Below are positions 50,094 to 61,900 of a stretch of 64,000 nucleotides of DNA, piece by piece. A program made the position numbers and the translations under genes. Positions within the stretch are counted from its first letter, which is position 1. Each line of letters begins with the position of its first letter. Location of the stretch: NCBI RefSeq assembly GCF_000203815.1, contig NW_004457735.1:1-64000 (forward strand), written 5' to 3'. The notes under the pieces were generated by a model that saw only the letters and a list, made by a program, of their open reading frames with translations, had not been told where the DNA came from and did not search any database. The DNA is from Cavenderia fasciculata. Lineage: Eukaryota; Evosea; Eumycetozoa; Acytosteliales; Cavenderiaceae.

Positions 50094-53000
50094 ATGGATA
50101 TAAGATCTGTAATATTAGAGAATGATTTCGATAGTGCATCACCAGAAGAATTACAAAATTTCTTTGAATCTCTATTACTTTTACACTATGGCAAAGAAGT
50201 AGAAATGTTACTTGTTCATCAAGATACTTCAAAGTCTTATTCATTACCTGTAGAGTATGTTTGTTTATAAAGCTTTATATATATATATATATGTCTTTAT
50301 CATCTATCTTATATATATATTCTTTCTTTTATTTATTTTAAAGATTTGCAATGATTGTCGAGGGTAGCGTTCCTGTTGGTACACTTCTTTTAGCAGACCC
50401 AAGTAGAATGTTGCCTATATTCAATGCATCATTATTATCTGCACAAGAAAAGTTAAGGGAACATTATGCAAGGAGATTTATGACAACTGGTATATGTATA
50501 TTGGATAGATTCATTCAAAAACCTACTGGTCCATCCACAACAAAGAGACCCAATCAATCGAATCCTCCTTCTCAAAACTCACCATCACCTGCTCATCCAC
50601 AACACAACTTTAAACAACCAAAGCCACCAATCTCTATTCAACTAGGTCAATTGGTTGTTAAAGAAAAGTGTGCTGTACGTGTTCACAGTCTACCAGATTA
50701 TAGAGAGGCAAAGAGATCATCTCTTCCAAGGTCTTCAGATTATGGAATGTTTGTAGAGTTTAGAGGAACCGTTGTTAGAGCTGTTGCACCAAAAGTATTG
50801 GAAAAGACAAAGGAATTTGCATGTTTAAAATGTGGACATCGATTTGGTAAGTAACAAGCAAAAACCTTGGTTTATTTTTTTTGATAGCATACTTATACCT
50901 TTTTATACATTATAGATGCACAAATAGATTTCGAACAACAAAATAACTTTTCACTTCCAAAGAAATGTCCAAATCCTGATAAAAATTGTGTTGCATCATT
51001 CTTTAAACCATCAGAGGCACGTGGAGTACATTGTGATTATCAAGAGATTAAAATTCAAGAACAAATACATCATTTGGCAGCTGGTAGCATACCAAGGTCA
51101 ATAGTAGTTTTACTACAAGACGATTTGGTAGATAGTTGTCAAGCTGGCGATGATCTAACAGTCAGTGGTGTGGTGGCAAGAAGATGGAGTCCAATTAGAA
51201 ATAATGACAGACCAGACCTAGAGATGGTACTTGTAGCAAATCACATTCGTATCATGAACGAGCAAAAACATAATGAAGGTCTAACAGAAGAGCTTAGGAG
51301 CATATTTGAAGATTATTGGATGCGATACGACAATAGTCCACTCGAGGGTAGGGATAAAATAATTCGTCAGGTTTGTCAAGGTGTTTGTGGTATGTTTGTT
51401 GTTAAACTAGCATTACTTTTGGTTGTCATTGGAGGAGTTCCCGTTAGAGACAAGGTTAATGGTACAAATAGAAGAGGAGAATGTCATATGTTGTTGGTAG
51501 GAGAACCTGGAACTGGTAAAGTAAGTAGAAGTTTTTTTAAAAGGATCATAAAACATTACCAAAATTTTTAACTTTCTTTTTAATTTATGTTTTAGAGTCA
51601 ATTTTTAAAATTTGCAACCAAAATTGCAAGTAGATCAGTTTTGACAACTGGTATTGGAACGACCAGTGCAGGTTTAACGGCAGCAGCAGTAAATGCAGGA
51701 GGTGGAGAAATGGCTTTGGAGGCAGGTGCATTGGTATTGGCCGATGGTGGAGTGTGTTGTATCGATGAGTTTAGTGGCATCAGTTCATCAGACAGTGCAA
51801 CAATTCACGAAGCAATGGAACAACAGACAATATCGATAGCAAAAGCTTCCATTGTTACGACACTCCACACAAGAACTAGTATCATCGCTGCTACCAATGC
51901 CAAGGGAAAGTATGATCCCGAGCAGAGTTTAATGGTAAACACTAATTTGGGAACGGCTCTTCTCTCTCGTTTTGATATTATTATGATCATTACCGATGAA
52001 ATAGATGATGAGTGGGACAGATATTTGTCAGATTTTATCCTCAATCAAGCAATGAATATCAACAATACCAATCCCAAAGTCCCTAAATTGGATGGCGACG
52101 AAGCTCTTTGGAACATTGAAACCATTCAATCTTATGTCCACTATGTCAAATCTGCTTTCCAACCAATGTTTTCTCAAGAAGCCAGACAATTGATCACATT
52201 GTACTATGAAAAGCAAAGAGGTTCTGCCGATCGTAACGAAGCTCGTGTCACAACAAGATTACTTGAATCATTGGTTCGACTTGCCCAGGCACATGCACGC
52301 CTCATGTTTAGAAATGTAGTCGAAGTTCAAGATTCTATTATGGCTATCTATTTGTTGGAGTGCTGTGCCGAGTCGGCATGTATTCTCACCAACCTCAATC
52401 CCCAAAAATCGGTGCACCCTGAAGATCCAGACGCCGCATATCGTTTGTTGGAGAATGCAATTAAACAAAATTTGGGCCTCTCTATAATCTCTACAACAAC
52501 AAAACAGAAAAGACAAAAATCAAATCCAATAAGACCTACTCACACAACAAATTCAAATTGGGCAAATAATGATGATGACGATGATGATGATGATGATGAT
52601 GATGAAGAACAAGAACAAGAAGAAGAGGTACAATATAATGATTCTGGATGGGAGGTAGAGGAAGAAGAAATGGAGTATGAAGAAATGGAACCTTTGATCC
52701 AAGAGGTCATGCAAGAGGAAATTCAGGTCGAGGAGGAGGAGGTTCCCAACAACTTTGCTCATATGGAAGATGAAATTTTCGAATCGTCACCACCCAAGCC
52801 ACCAATTGTTGTAGATACAGTTAGATCAAATCATTCATCTCTCTTATCATCACATCTTGATAATAGTAGGACAAAAGCAACGGGAATAACAAATACAAAC
52901 AACAAAAGGAATATGGAGTCACAAGAAAAGATTAGTTTTGAACAAGAATTTGACAAGTTTCAAGGTGATGATGCAACCGTCGCCGAAACATGGGAAGACG

Positions 53001-53191
53001 ATGATGACAATATTGAATTCTCTCCGAATCAATCACAGATCAAACCAACAACAACGACAAATACTACAACAACAACAAAGCCTTCACTCATTTCTACTAT
53101 CAGCTCAACCCAAAAACAACCAATATCTATGGCACCAAACATTGAACAAGATAATGATGAGGAACTAGATGATTTGGATTGGAATGATTAA
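50094..53191 (+). CDS. mcm9: MCM9 helicase
   Basis: Exons 50094-50254, 50344-50846, 50916-51520, 51596-53191; 954 residues. The N-domain has a zinc ribbon (CLKCGHRF, then CPNPDKNC) and the OB-fold core (SIPRSIVVLLQDDLVDSCQA). The ATPase part has Walker A (GEPGTGKSQFLKFATK), Walker B (GGVCCIDEFSGI), sensor 1 (AATNAKGKYDP) and the Arg finger (LLSRFDIIMII), then the lid (TTRLLESLVRLAQAHARLMF). The N-terminal DFDSASPEELQNFFESLLLL fits MCM9 better than MCM2-7. MCM9 works with MCM8 in homologous recombination and mismatch repair. The last 250 residues are an acidic low-complexity tail. Intron 3 falls within the Walker A codons (GTGK|SQ). Confidence 0.93.
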
Positions 53192-53211
53192 TAAAAGAAG
53201 AAATTAATTTA

Positions 53212-55488
53212 TTAAAGGAAATTAAATTCATTTGAAAAATCGTTTACGTTTCTGTTGTTTACCATTGATACTAAATCCTCTCTTCCCATCAATCTAAAAA
53301 CCATTGTTAAATTGTCCCAAATGTGTACAGCTTCGGGATGAATTGCCAATGCACCTAAAAATGTCGTTGCAGCCTCATTGTACATGTTGAGAGAGAGATA
53401 ACTGATACCAAGATTAGATCTTGCACGAACATAGCTTGGTTTCTCTTCGAGTGCGTGGAAATAAGCACCAAGGGCCTCTTGACTTCTGTTGCTATTGGCC
53501 AAGGTAGCTCCAAGCTTATTCCACAATTGATAATCTCTTGGGTTGGATTGAAGCGCGGCTTGAAAACAATCAACCGCCTTGTCATACTCGTACGACATAT
53601 TATACAATAGTCCGAGTGCTGTTTGGACCTCGTGATCGGGACTGTTTGGGCGTAATCTTGCTGCCTCTAAAAACATTTCACTAATCATGCTGTGTTTTCT
53701 CCAAGTGTCCATAAAATCTTGATCGACGTGTTCAACATTACTTGGTTGAATGTGCGAATAACCTGGATGTGACTTTAACCATTCCTCCAAAGTTGATAAC
53801 GCTTTTTCTCTCTTTGAATCATTTGTATAACTTACTGCCAATGCAATCTAAAAAATAAATAAATAAAAAATAAGTGGCTATGGTCAAAAAAACGTCTTTC
53901 ATTATTTACATACTCTAGCAGTTAAATTATTATTATCAACTTGGATTGCTTTTAATAAACATTGAATAGCTTGTTGGTCCTTGTCGTTTTCAGCGTGAGC
54001 AATACCAAGTTTCATCCAGGCTTGAGAGTTTTGAGGATTATTTTTGACTTGTGCTTCCAAATCGATGATTTCATTGTTCATTCCATCGGTGTCATTTTGG
54101 TTGAGTAAAAAGTTTTCATCGTCACCAAGGAATTGATACTCTCTAAGTCTATCTTGGTCTACAGTTTCATTGAACGCTTGATAATCATGAACCATGTCAT
54201 ATTCATCGTCATATACATCCTCTGATGTTTCATTGTGAACGACTTGGTTTCCAACGATCGAAGCTTCTCCAGTGTTTAGTTGTTTCATTAATTTCATAAA
54301 ATTTGAATTCTTGAGCTTTGGGTCATTGATTCTAGTGATTGATTCTGTAATGTCTGATAATTTTTGTCTTGCTGTTTCGTCCCATGCAGCATCAACGTCA
54401 TCACCATCACGCCATGCTTGCTCAAATGGGTTGAAATCCTCTTCCTCGTCCCATGCGTCGTCATATTCTTGTTCATAGGCGGCATTATCCCATGCATCGC
54501 CATAATTTTCTTCATCTTCATCGACCAAATCCTTTGGAATTCCAAGTTGTTCGTGTTCCCATGGTTCGTCTTGGTGGAAACGTTGAAATGTGGATGTTGT
54601 ACTTGTTTGGTGTGGTCCATCGAATCTTGAATATTCATCTAACCAATCTCCATTGTCCATCTCTCCGGTGGGTGGAGCATTGATGATTTCGCTTTCAAAT
54701 ATGCCCAATGCATCAAACAATCGGTTGAGTTGATCAAATTCAAAATTTTGGTCCTTGTGTTCATTTAAATGTCTAAACATTACTTCACTTCTATTTTTGA
54801 TCTTTGTCTTATCTCCTACACTCAATCCAAGGTCTCCCAATGGAATTGGTGGTAATAAATGCTACAAATGAAATGAACGAAATGATATTAACATAACTAA
54901 AGAGCCAAGTCGGTCATGTGAGAATACCTACATGATTTTGAGATGATAATAAAAAGTCTTTAAAGAATTGTTGTAGTTCTCCTTGACCAAAAGGGTGTTT
55001 GTGTTCAACTCCTGTTGTAAATAAAAAAACGTATGTTATTATTTCATTCAAAAAGACAAGTTATCTTTCTATAACATACCCTGTTGATGTAACATATGTT
55101 GGGGATGATCTCTCATTATATTTTTATCTATCATTCCGTTAAAGTCTTCAGTCTCATCGAATATCTGATCAAAGTGATTTTGATTAAAGTCATGTTGATG
55201 ATTATCTAAATGTAGGTTTCGAAGTTGATTCTCTAGTCCATTAGCTTCCCATTTATCCTATAGTGTATGAAAAGAGATAGAGATAGAGATAGAGAGAGAG
55301 AGGAAGAAGAATAGATATATTACAAACAAGGGTTAACAATATATTATACCTACCTAGACTATATCTTACACTCGATATCATACGTGATACAATCCTGTCT
55401 TGTCAGTAGTGAATTGCTGAACAAACGAACCAACAGCATTAGGTGCCCCACAATCACCTTCCATCAAATCTCTAAACATTGAACCCAT
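53212..55488 (-). CDS. pex5: PEX5, peroxisomal PTS1 import receptor
   Basis: Exons (minus) 55488-55384, 55257-55080, 55011-54932, 54861-53914, 53847-53212; 648 residues. The N-terminus (MGSMFRDLMEGDCGAPN) keeps the conserved Cys that is ubiquitinated for receptor recycling. The middle is disordered, with WxxxF/Y-type motifs for PEX14 (WLDEYSRF, WDNAAYEQEY, FNPFEQAW). The C-terminal half is a set of tetratricopeptide repeats that bind the SKL-type signal: NSQAWMKLGIAHAENDKDQQ, DHEVQTALGLLYNMSYEYDK, DYQLWNKLGATLANSNRSQE, YVRARSNLGISYLSLNMYNE. It carries matrix proteins from the cytosol into peroxisomes. The 3' end is 20 bp from the MCM9 stop on the other strand, so their 3' UTRs probably overlap. 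Confidence 0.95.
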
Positions 55489-56384
55489 TTCTACTCTGCG
55501 ATACTCTCTATTAATATTTCTATATATATATATATGTTTATATAAGTTTACAAAAAAAAAATGGGCTTTTTCCCTTCAAAATTTAATTTATTAAAATTCT
55601 TTTTTTCATTATCTTCTCCACCATTTTATCTATTATTTTATTTTATCAAAGTGTAACAATATCTCATTTTACTATTTATTCAAGTTATCTTCAGAGCAGT
55701 CTCTTGTAGCGCCACCAAAGTCGATGATAATCCATTCGAAAAGGGGGGGTCCTCTTCCATATCCAACGTATACTCAAACAAGGACGACACAAAACCCCCT
55801 CTCGATTCTGTAATGGGGAAGAAATGGAATAAACCCCAGAGTACATTTATTAAACACCTTGGACAATACAGCCGCCAGTACTATTCCATCTCCGCATCAT
55901 GGTGCACAACTTACACACGTGACAATCATTTGCAACTCAAATGGTAAAGAGCTACTTCTTTCTTCTACTTGGGTTACTTTACATAACACGGCGTCAATTA
56001 ATGCTTTCCCAATGGTTAGTGGTCCACTCAAACATTTGTTCAACAGAGATAGGAGTGCTGCAAAAAATATTCTCCTTTTGGGAATATTACACCAGACCAA
56101 AATTACCTTTCAAAAAAATTAGACACACTTTTTTCCTCATTTTAAAATAAAAGCTCAAATCCAATACGGTTTATAAATGGATTCTATGCCAATTATTATT
56201 ACTATTATTATTATTATTTATTATTATTATACTATTATTATTATTAATATTATATTTGATTGCTAATATGATTAATATTATGATTATGATTATTATTATT
56301 ATTATTATTATGAACATAATTACAGGATTTATATATATATTTATAGAAGATTTGATTTATATGACTAGGCTTTTTTTTTTTGTT
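55489..56384. other. Intergenic region with a less AT-rich block that may be a mobile-element remnant
   Basis: The flanks are very AT-rich (ATT and TA repeats at 56186-56325). The block 55690-56130 is less AT-rich and has broken coding-like frames. One (55859-56122, plus) ends with a TnpB/Fanzor-like motif; see the separate entry. No intact gene is present. Confidence 0.55.
55859..56122 (+). pseudogene. Possible Fanzor/TnpB-type transposon gene remnant
   Basis: This 87-codon frame contains NRDRSAAKNILLLG at codons 62-75 (56042-56083). That matches the C-terminal RuvC-III pattern of TnpB/IS605 OrfB and Fanzor proteins, in which an Asp is followed by AAxN (NRDxNAAxNI). In those proteins a Cys4 zinc ribbon precedes it; here only GAQLTHVTIICNSNGKE remains at about the right distance, without the full set of cysteines. 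Upstream frames are open only in pieces. The motif is short, so chance cannot be excluded; the base composition contrast is a supporting hint. Such nucleases travel on DNA transposons. Confidence 0.35.
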
Positions 56385-58529
56385 TTAAAAAATCATTTTT
56401 GAAGTAGAGGTTTTATGATCACCATTGTAATCATTGTTTGGTTGCTGGTCAGCATTGTTGTCATCGGTGCAATTCATTTCGCTATCGCTGCTATGATGAA
56501 CTATATCTTCTAGACTTCTGTGACTCGACAATGCTGCTATTGTTGATGGATCTACAGGCAACAATGATTTTCTTCTAATCATTGATGCCTTGGATGGTTG
56601 AGTTTGTGGTTGTTGTTGTTGCTGCATGTGTTGTTGCATTTGTTGTTGTAGTTGTTGTTGTTGTTGCATTTGTTGTTGCATGTGTTGTTGCATTTGTAGT
56701 TGTTGTTGTTGATGAGCAAGTCTTGCTCTTTGATCCTCCATGATGGATTGTTGTCTCTTCTTTGCCCTCTCTTCTTCCATAACTTTACATGATATACTAT
56801 TAAATGTTTCAAGATCAATTTCCATAAATAATTTTAATGAATTAAAAGATAAGCTTCTTATTGTCCTAAAAATAAACAATTTAAAATTAGTGACGAGAAA
56901 GGTGGTAAATAATCGATTTGATTCGATTGCTTACTTGTTCCAATGATTATTTGCATTGTCATGTAGAATTTTATAAAAATAATTCAAAGCCAAAGGTACT
57001 GATCGTTTAGAAGAGAGCAAACCAACTATATGCTCATTACTCAACAAGAGTAGTGATCTTTCAGCGACTTGGAAATGTTCACTTTGAAAACAACGTGCCA
57101 ATTGTTTAAATAATATTTGTTGTATTTCTGTAAATTGTTGTTCGTCTCGTATCGAACCCAACAAATCCTCAATCTCGTATAAAAATAGAACCTCCTTTTG
57201 ACTATTTCCTATAGGCCATTGACGTAGAATACTTTTAAAGATTGTTAATGCCAACATTGGATCCTTTTCCAAAAATTGAGAAATACAATAACCAAGTTGC
57301 GAGCAATAGATGGAATATGACTTTGGTTTGTGTAGAGGCAAAAGTACTTTGGTGAGGAATTGCTTGTGTTCATCTTTTAGTGGAACTGCAAATCCATTAA
57401 TAATACTTCCCAAAACCTCTAAAATCTCTGATACTCCATTGTGTTGCGATGATTCATATACAAATGTACAAAATAAGTCTCTTATAGCAGTCCTTATATA
57501 ACCTCTCAAAGCTATAAATTTTCCATAGATTCTATGTAGTGTTGTTTTCAAATAATCTCTTTCTCTTGGATCTTCACTATCAAATAAATCTAATAACTAT
57601 AGAAATAAAATAAATTAAATTAAATAAATGAGAAGCTATGAATTACTTTGTACGACTAGTTTACATACTTGTAAAACAAATTTTTGGTCAACATAATTCT
57701 TTGCAATATGAGTATTGAAATTGGTAGAATCTACAAATCTTAACAATAGTTCATATACTATTTGTATGTGCATCCATGCTGGTTCAAGGATAGGTTCATC
57801 TTCTTCTGGGTCATACATGACACCATAGGGGTTGATTCTTGGTGGTAATGGTCTAAAGAGATTAGATGCAACCATTTCAAAAACAGCTTCGTATATAGGT
57901 TCGCTAATAACCTCTTTGTTTGTTGAAAGGAATTCGACACATTGTAAGAGTGCTTCCAGTTTAATTGCTTTTGATGACTTGTCAGACTCTGTATCTGAAA
58001 AATCAAAAACATAACAACATTGCTTTAACTTTTTTATCAATAATGATTGTCTCTCTTCAGGTGGAACATCTATAAAATAATAATATTGTAAATAATTGGT
58101 AGGTAGGGAGAGTCAAACAAGTCCCAAAATCATTATCTTACCATGAAAACCAGGAATTTGTTGAAGCTCAACCTTTGACTTTTCATGGAATCTACTGCTA
58201 GCACTTCTTCGTAGGGATGTATTCTTGGTCAATGGTATTGCTTCTGATTTTGGTGTTTGTCCTAATAGTTTAGATGGTGATGTAGGTGCTTGTTGTTGCT
58301 GCTGTTGTACACCATTTCCTAGATACATATTTGGTGAAGATGGAGAAATTGGATCATCTGAACCCTGCTGTTGAATAAATAAATGCATTTAAACTATTAT
58401 TAATAAAACATGTTGTTTTGTAATAATACACCTCCTCTTGTTGTTGGAGGTGTCAATAAAATAGATAGATCTATCTCTATATATCATGGTTGCAAACAAT
58501 ACCTTTGGTTTAATATGAGGACTTGTCAT
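56385..58529 (-). CDS. psrA: Protein phosphatase 2A B56 regulatory subunit
   Basis: Exons (minus) 58529-58503 (27 bases), 58367-58142, 58069-57669, 57596-56935, 56865-56385; 598 residues. The N-terminus is Ser/Gln-rich. The HEAT-like B56 core starts with DVPPEERQSLLIKKLKQCCY and continues LFRPLPPRINPYGVMYDPEE, then DEPILEPAWMHIQIVYELLL, KNYVDQKFVLQLLDLFDSED, TVFY-type loop FCTFVYESSQHNGVSEILEV, HKQFLTKVLLPLHKPKSYSI and FQVAERSLLLLSNEHIVGLL. This is the standard B56 (PPP2R5) order. It targets PP2A to LxxIxE-type substrates; in Dictyostelium the B56 subunit is PsrA, needed for chemotaxis and cell-type choice. A Gln/Met-rich tail of about 40 residues is host-specific. The 27-base first exon is inferred from phase. 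Confidence 0.93.
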
Positions 58530-58919
58530 GTTGAAATTAGAGTAATGATATGATGATATATCCTCCTTTCTCTCCTCTTATTTATATATATATATATATA
58601 TATGAGTATTCTATTTATCTATGTTTTATCTACCTATCTATCTATTATCTATATATATGCCTGTTTAAAGTTTATATTCATATATCGACCTTTTTATACA
58701 AAGTTGGAATATTATTATTAAATTGTTTGTTAACAAAAAAATACAGAGCTTTGTGTTTACTTTACTTTAGTGGTAGTGGTTTGTGTGTTTAAATGTTTTT
58801 GTTATTATAATTATTTTTGAATTCATAGAGACTCCATTTTTTTAAACTTTTCTCACACTTGTGTGATCTTCAATGCGCATTTCGATATTCCATCATTCAT
58901 CAACGACGACAAGACGACG
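58530..58919. other. Divergent intergenic region
   Basis: Shared upstream region of psrA (minus) and the SKI3 gene (plus), with TA microsatellite at 58582-58602 and TATC repeats. The only frame (58550-58792) is Tyr/Ile-rich repeat translation. No gene is seen. Confidence 0.5.
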
Positions 58920-61900
58920 ATGGATGTAAAGATAATAATAAAGCAAGCAAGAGATGCAATCGATAAAAAGGACTATAAGAAAGCATTAGAGATTTGTACA
59001 GATGGATTAGACTTTCACAATATGAACTTTAATCTTCATCTCTTTATAGGTCTTTGTAACTTTAATCTCAACAAATTCAAAGACAGTGAAGATGCTTATA
59101 AAAATGCTCAATCTATTACTCCTTCTTCTCCTTTTCCATTGAGAGTATGTTAACAACAACAACTATAACAACTATAACAAACAAATACAACTACTACAAA
59201 CTTTATCTAGAGAATTTTCAACAAACTAATCATTCATTATGCTTTCAACTATTTTAGGGATTAATGGATTTATATCAAAAGAGCGGTGAAGGTGAAAAAT
59301 ATATCAAAGTAATCAAGGAATTGATACCTCACACTACAGATGCAATCAAAAAAAGAGAACTTCAATCTAAAATGGTTGATCATCATATTGCTAATCAACA
59401 ATTCAAAGAACCTATAGAAATGTTGTTTGATATGTTGGCTTCTATTCAACAACAACAACAACAATCACTCGAAACTGATGCAGTCACGACCACCACCACC
59501 ACCACCTCCTCCTCCTCCTCCTCCTCCTCCTCTATCAATAGTGAAAGATTAAAGATATTGATAAAGTTAGAGTCACTTGTTTATCAACAAAAACAACAAC
59601 AAGTAAAGCTTTTATTCGAGAATGGAATGAAGGAAAAGAATATTCCAATTCTTAATCCAGCCAAGGCAAAAGTCATCGGTGCACCAACACATACACCTCA
59701 ACAAGCTCAAGATAAAATATTAATTGAAAGAAATGCCTATTCAAAGGTTTTAGATTCTTATAATGTATGTCAAACAAAATAGACAACTTGTTAACAAGGT
59801 TATCTTACTCTTTTTATTTCTTTTATTTTTAATTTAGATTAAAATTTACAAAGAAATTATAGAATCTGAAGATTTATTATCATTGATTGAAATTAAACAA
59901 GTTGAAAAGGTTTACCAAAACTATATCGAATATTATATGCAAAAGAGATTTTCTGTTGTTGGTGATTCTTTGGAAGCGGATCAAAAAAGAGAGGAATTAA
60001 AAAGTATAATATACCAGGAATGCGTTAAAATGAATAGATTACTTCTCTATCCATTCTTTCCACTAGAAACAATGATATTGCTTTTAGAGGAAAACGGCAA
60101 AGCATCCACTGATACTAGTATTTTGGGAATTTCTCAATTGTTGACTAGAATGCACCCAGACAGAGGATTGGGTTGGATTGGTTTGGGCTACTACCAAGTA
60201 TTCCATCAATACGATCAATCAGAAAATACTAGATCCATGTTGGAAATGGGTTTGGCGCAGACACCCAATTCAATACTTGGAAACGTTGCTCTTGGTAAAA
60301 TATATCTTGAACAAAAGAATCACGATCGTCTCAAAGATGTTGTCAGAAAGGGATTAGACTCTTGTTCTGCCAAGGAAAAGGAAAATGGAAAATTCTATGA
60401 TCGATACAACATTGATCTTCATCTCTACCTCGCCGAATCATTATTGATTACCTATGAAACGGAAAATGCTGTATTGGTTCTTGAACAAGTTCTAAAAAAA
60501 CATCCAAACGACACTCAAACACTCTTTACATTGGCAAAATTATATTTTGATCATCAAAAGTTTGATCAATCACTTGGACTATTCCAAAAAATAATCGAAC
60601 TGGAATCATCATCATCAACAAACAACAAACAGGTTCAAAACCTTTCAAAATCAATGGTCATTTGGATTAAACTACAACAACATGACACTGTCAAAATCGA
60701 TCAAGATACCAAAGACCAAATTGTCACACTATTACAAAACGATGATGGATATCTTAATCATTTTTTGTTAGGATTATATTATCGTTTGGTCGGTGAAAAT
60801 GATCAAGCCGTCCAAGAAATGTTAAAGAGTGCACAGAAAAATCCATCCTATGCATTGACCTTTTCGAATCTAGGTCTATTGTACAAGGATAAAAAAGATA
60901 TGGAAAGATCAAAAAAATGTTTCCAAAAAGCCCTCTCACTCGATATTCTCAACTATGACGCTGGTATACAACTATCAAGTATTTATATTGCAAATGAACA
61001 ATATACATTGGCGTCGTCACTCTACCAAGATATTACTGCACGTTGCTTGGAGAGTAGAAAACAACTAAATATCAACATTGCAAAATGTTCGTGGGCATTT
61101 TATAGACTTGGTCTCTATCAAATGGACATTGGACAGTTGGACAACTCTTGTTCAAACTTTTTGATGGCACTCAAAGGAAACCCAGATAATGAGCAATATT
61201 GGAGAGGTATTGGTGAATGCTATAGACGTCAAATCAAGTATATTGCATCACTAAAAGCTCTCAAGAGAGCTGAAGAACTCCTTGTTTCATCCAATGCAAC
61301 GGCTCCAGATCTCAACTATCAAATTGCCTCTCTCAACATGACACTTGGAGAATACAAAGAAGCCATCATCGAGTTTGATTTGGTACTTGCCTCTCTACCA
61401 AACCATTTACCTTCTTTCAAAGGAAAGGCTGATTGTTACTTTCAATTGGCAACTGACCATCTCAAATCCAATTACCAAAGACTCGCTTATCTTTATTTGA
61501 CATTGGCAGAGGAAAGTTGTCTTAAAGCCATCGACTCAAAACAAGGAGACTTTGAGAGTGTTTGGAAATTGTATGGTGATATATCAAGTCACTATCACTA
61601 TTTGGCACCTAGCTCAAGAGAGGATGGAGGTGATATAGATTACATTGGCAAGTTGGAACAAGCCACAAAGTCTTACCTTAGATGTATCGAAATTCAACCA
61701 CTCAACTTTAACTCGCTCTATGATTTGTCATTGTCAAATTATTATCAATACATTAGACTCTCCAACAAATACAATCAAGAACAAAAGGAAAAAGAAAAGG
61801 AAATTCTTTTACAACGATTAGACACGTTATTTAAATCATCGGTAAAGTGTATTACCCAAGCAATTAACCATTCACCAAGACAAGCAAGATACTGGAATTT

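Noticed and set aside
58550-58792. Tyr/Ile-rich plus-strand frame
   Set aside because: It is built from TA and TATC microsatellites between divergent genes.
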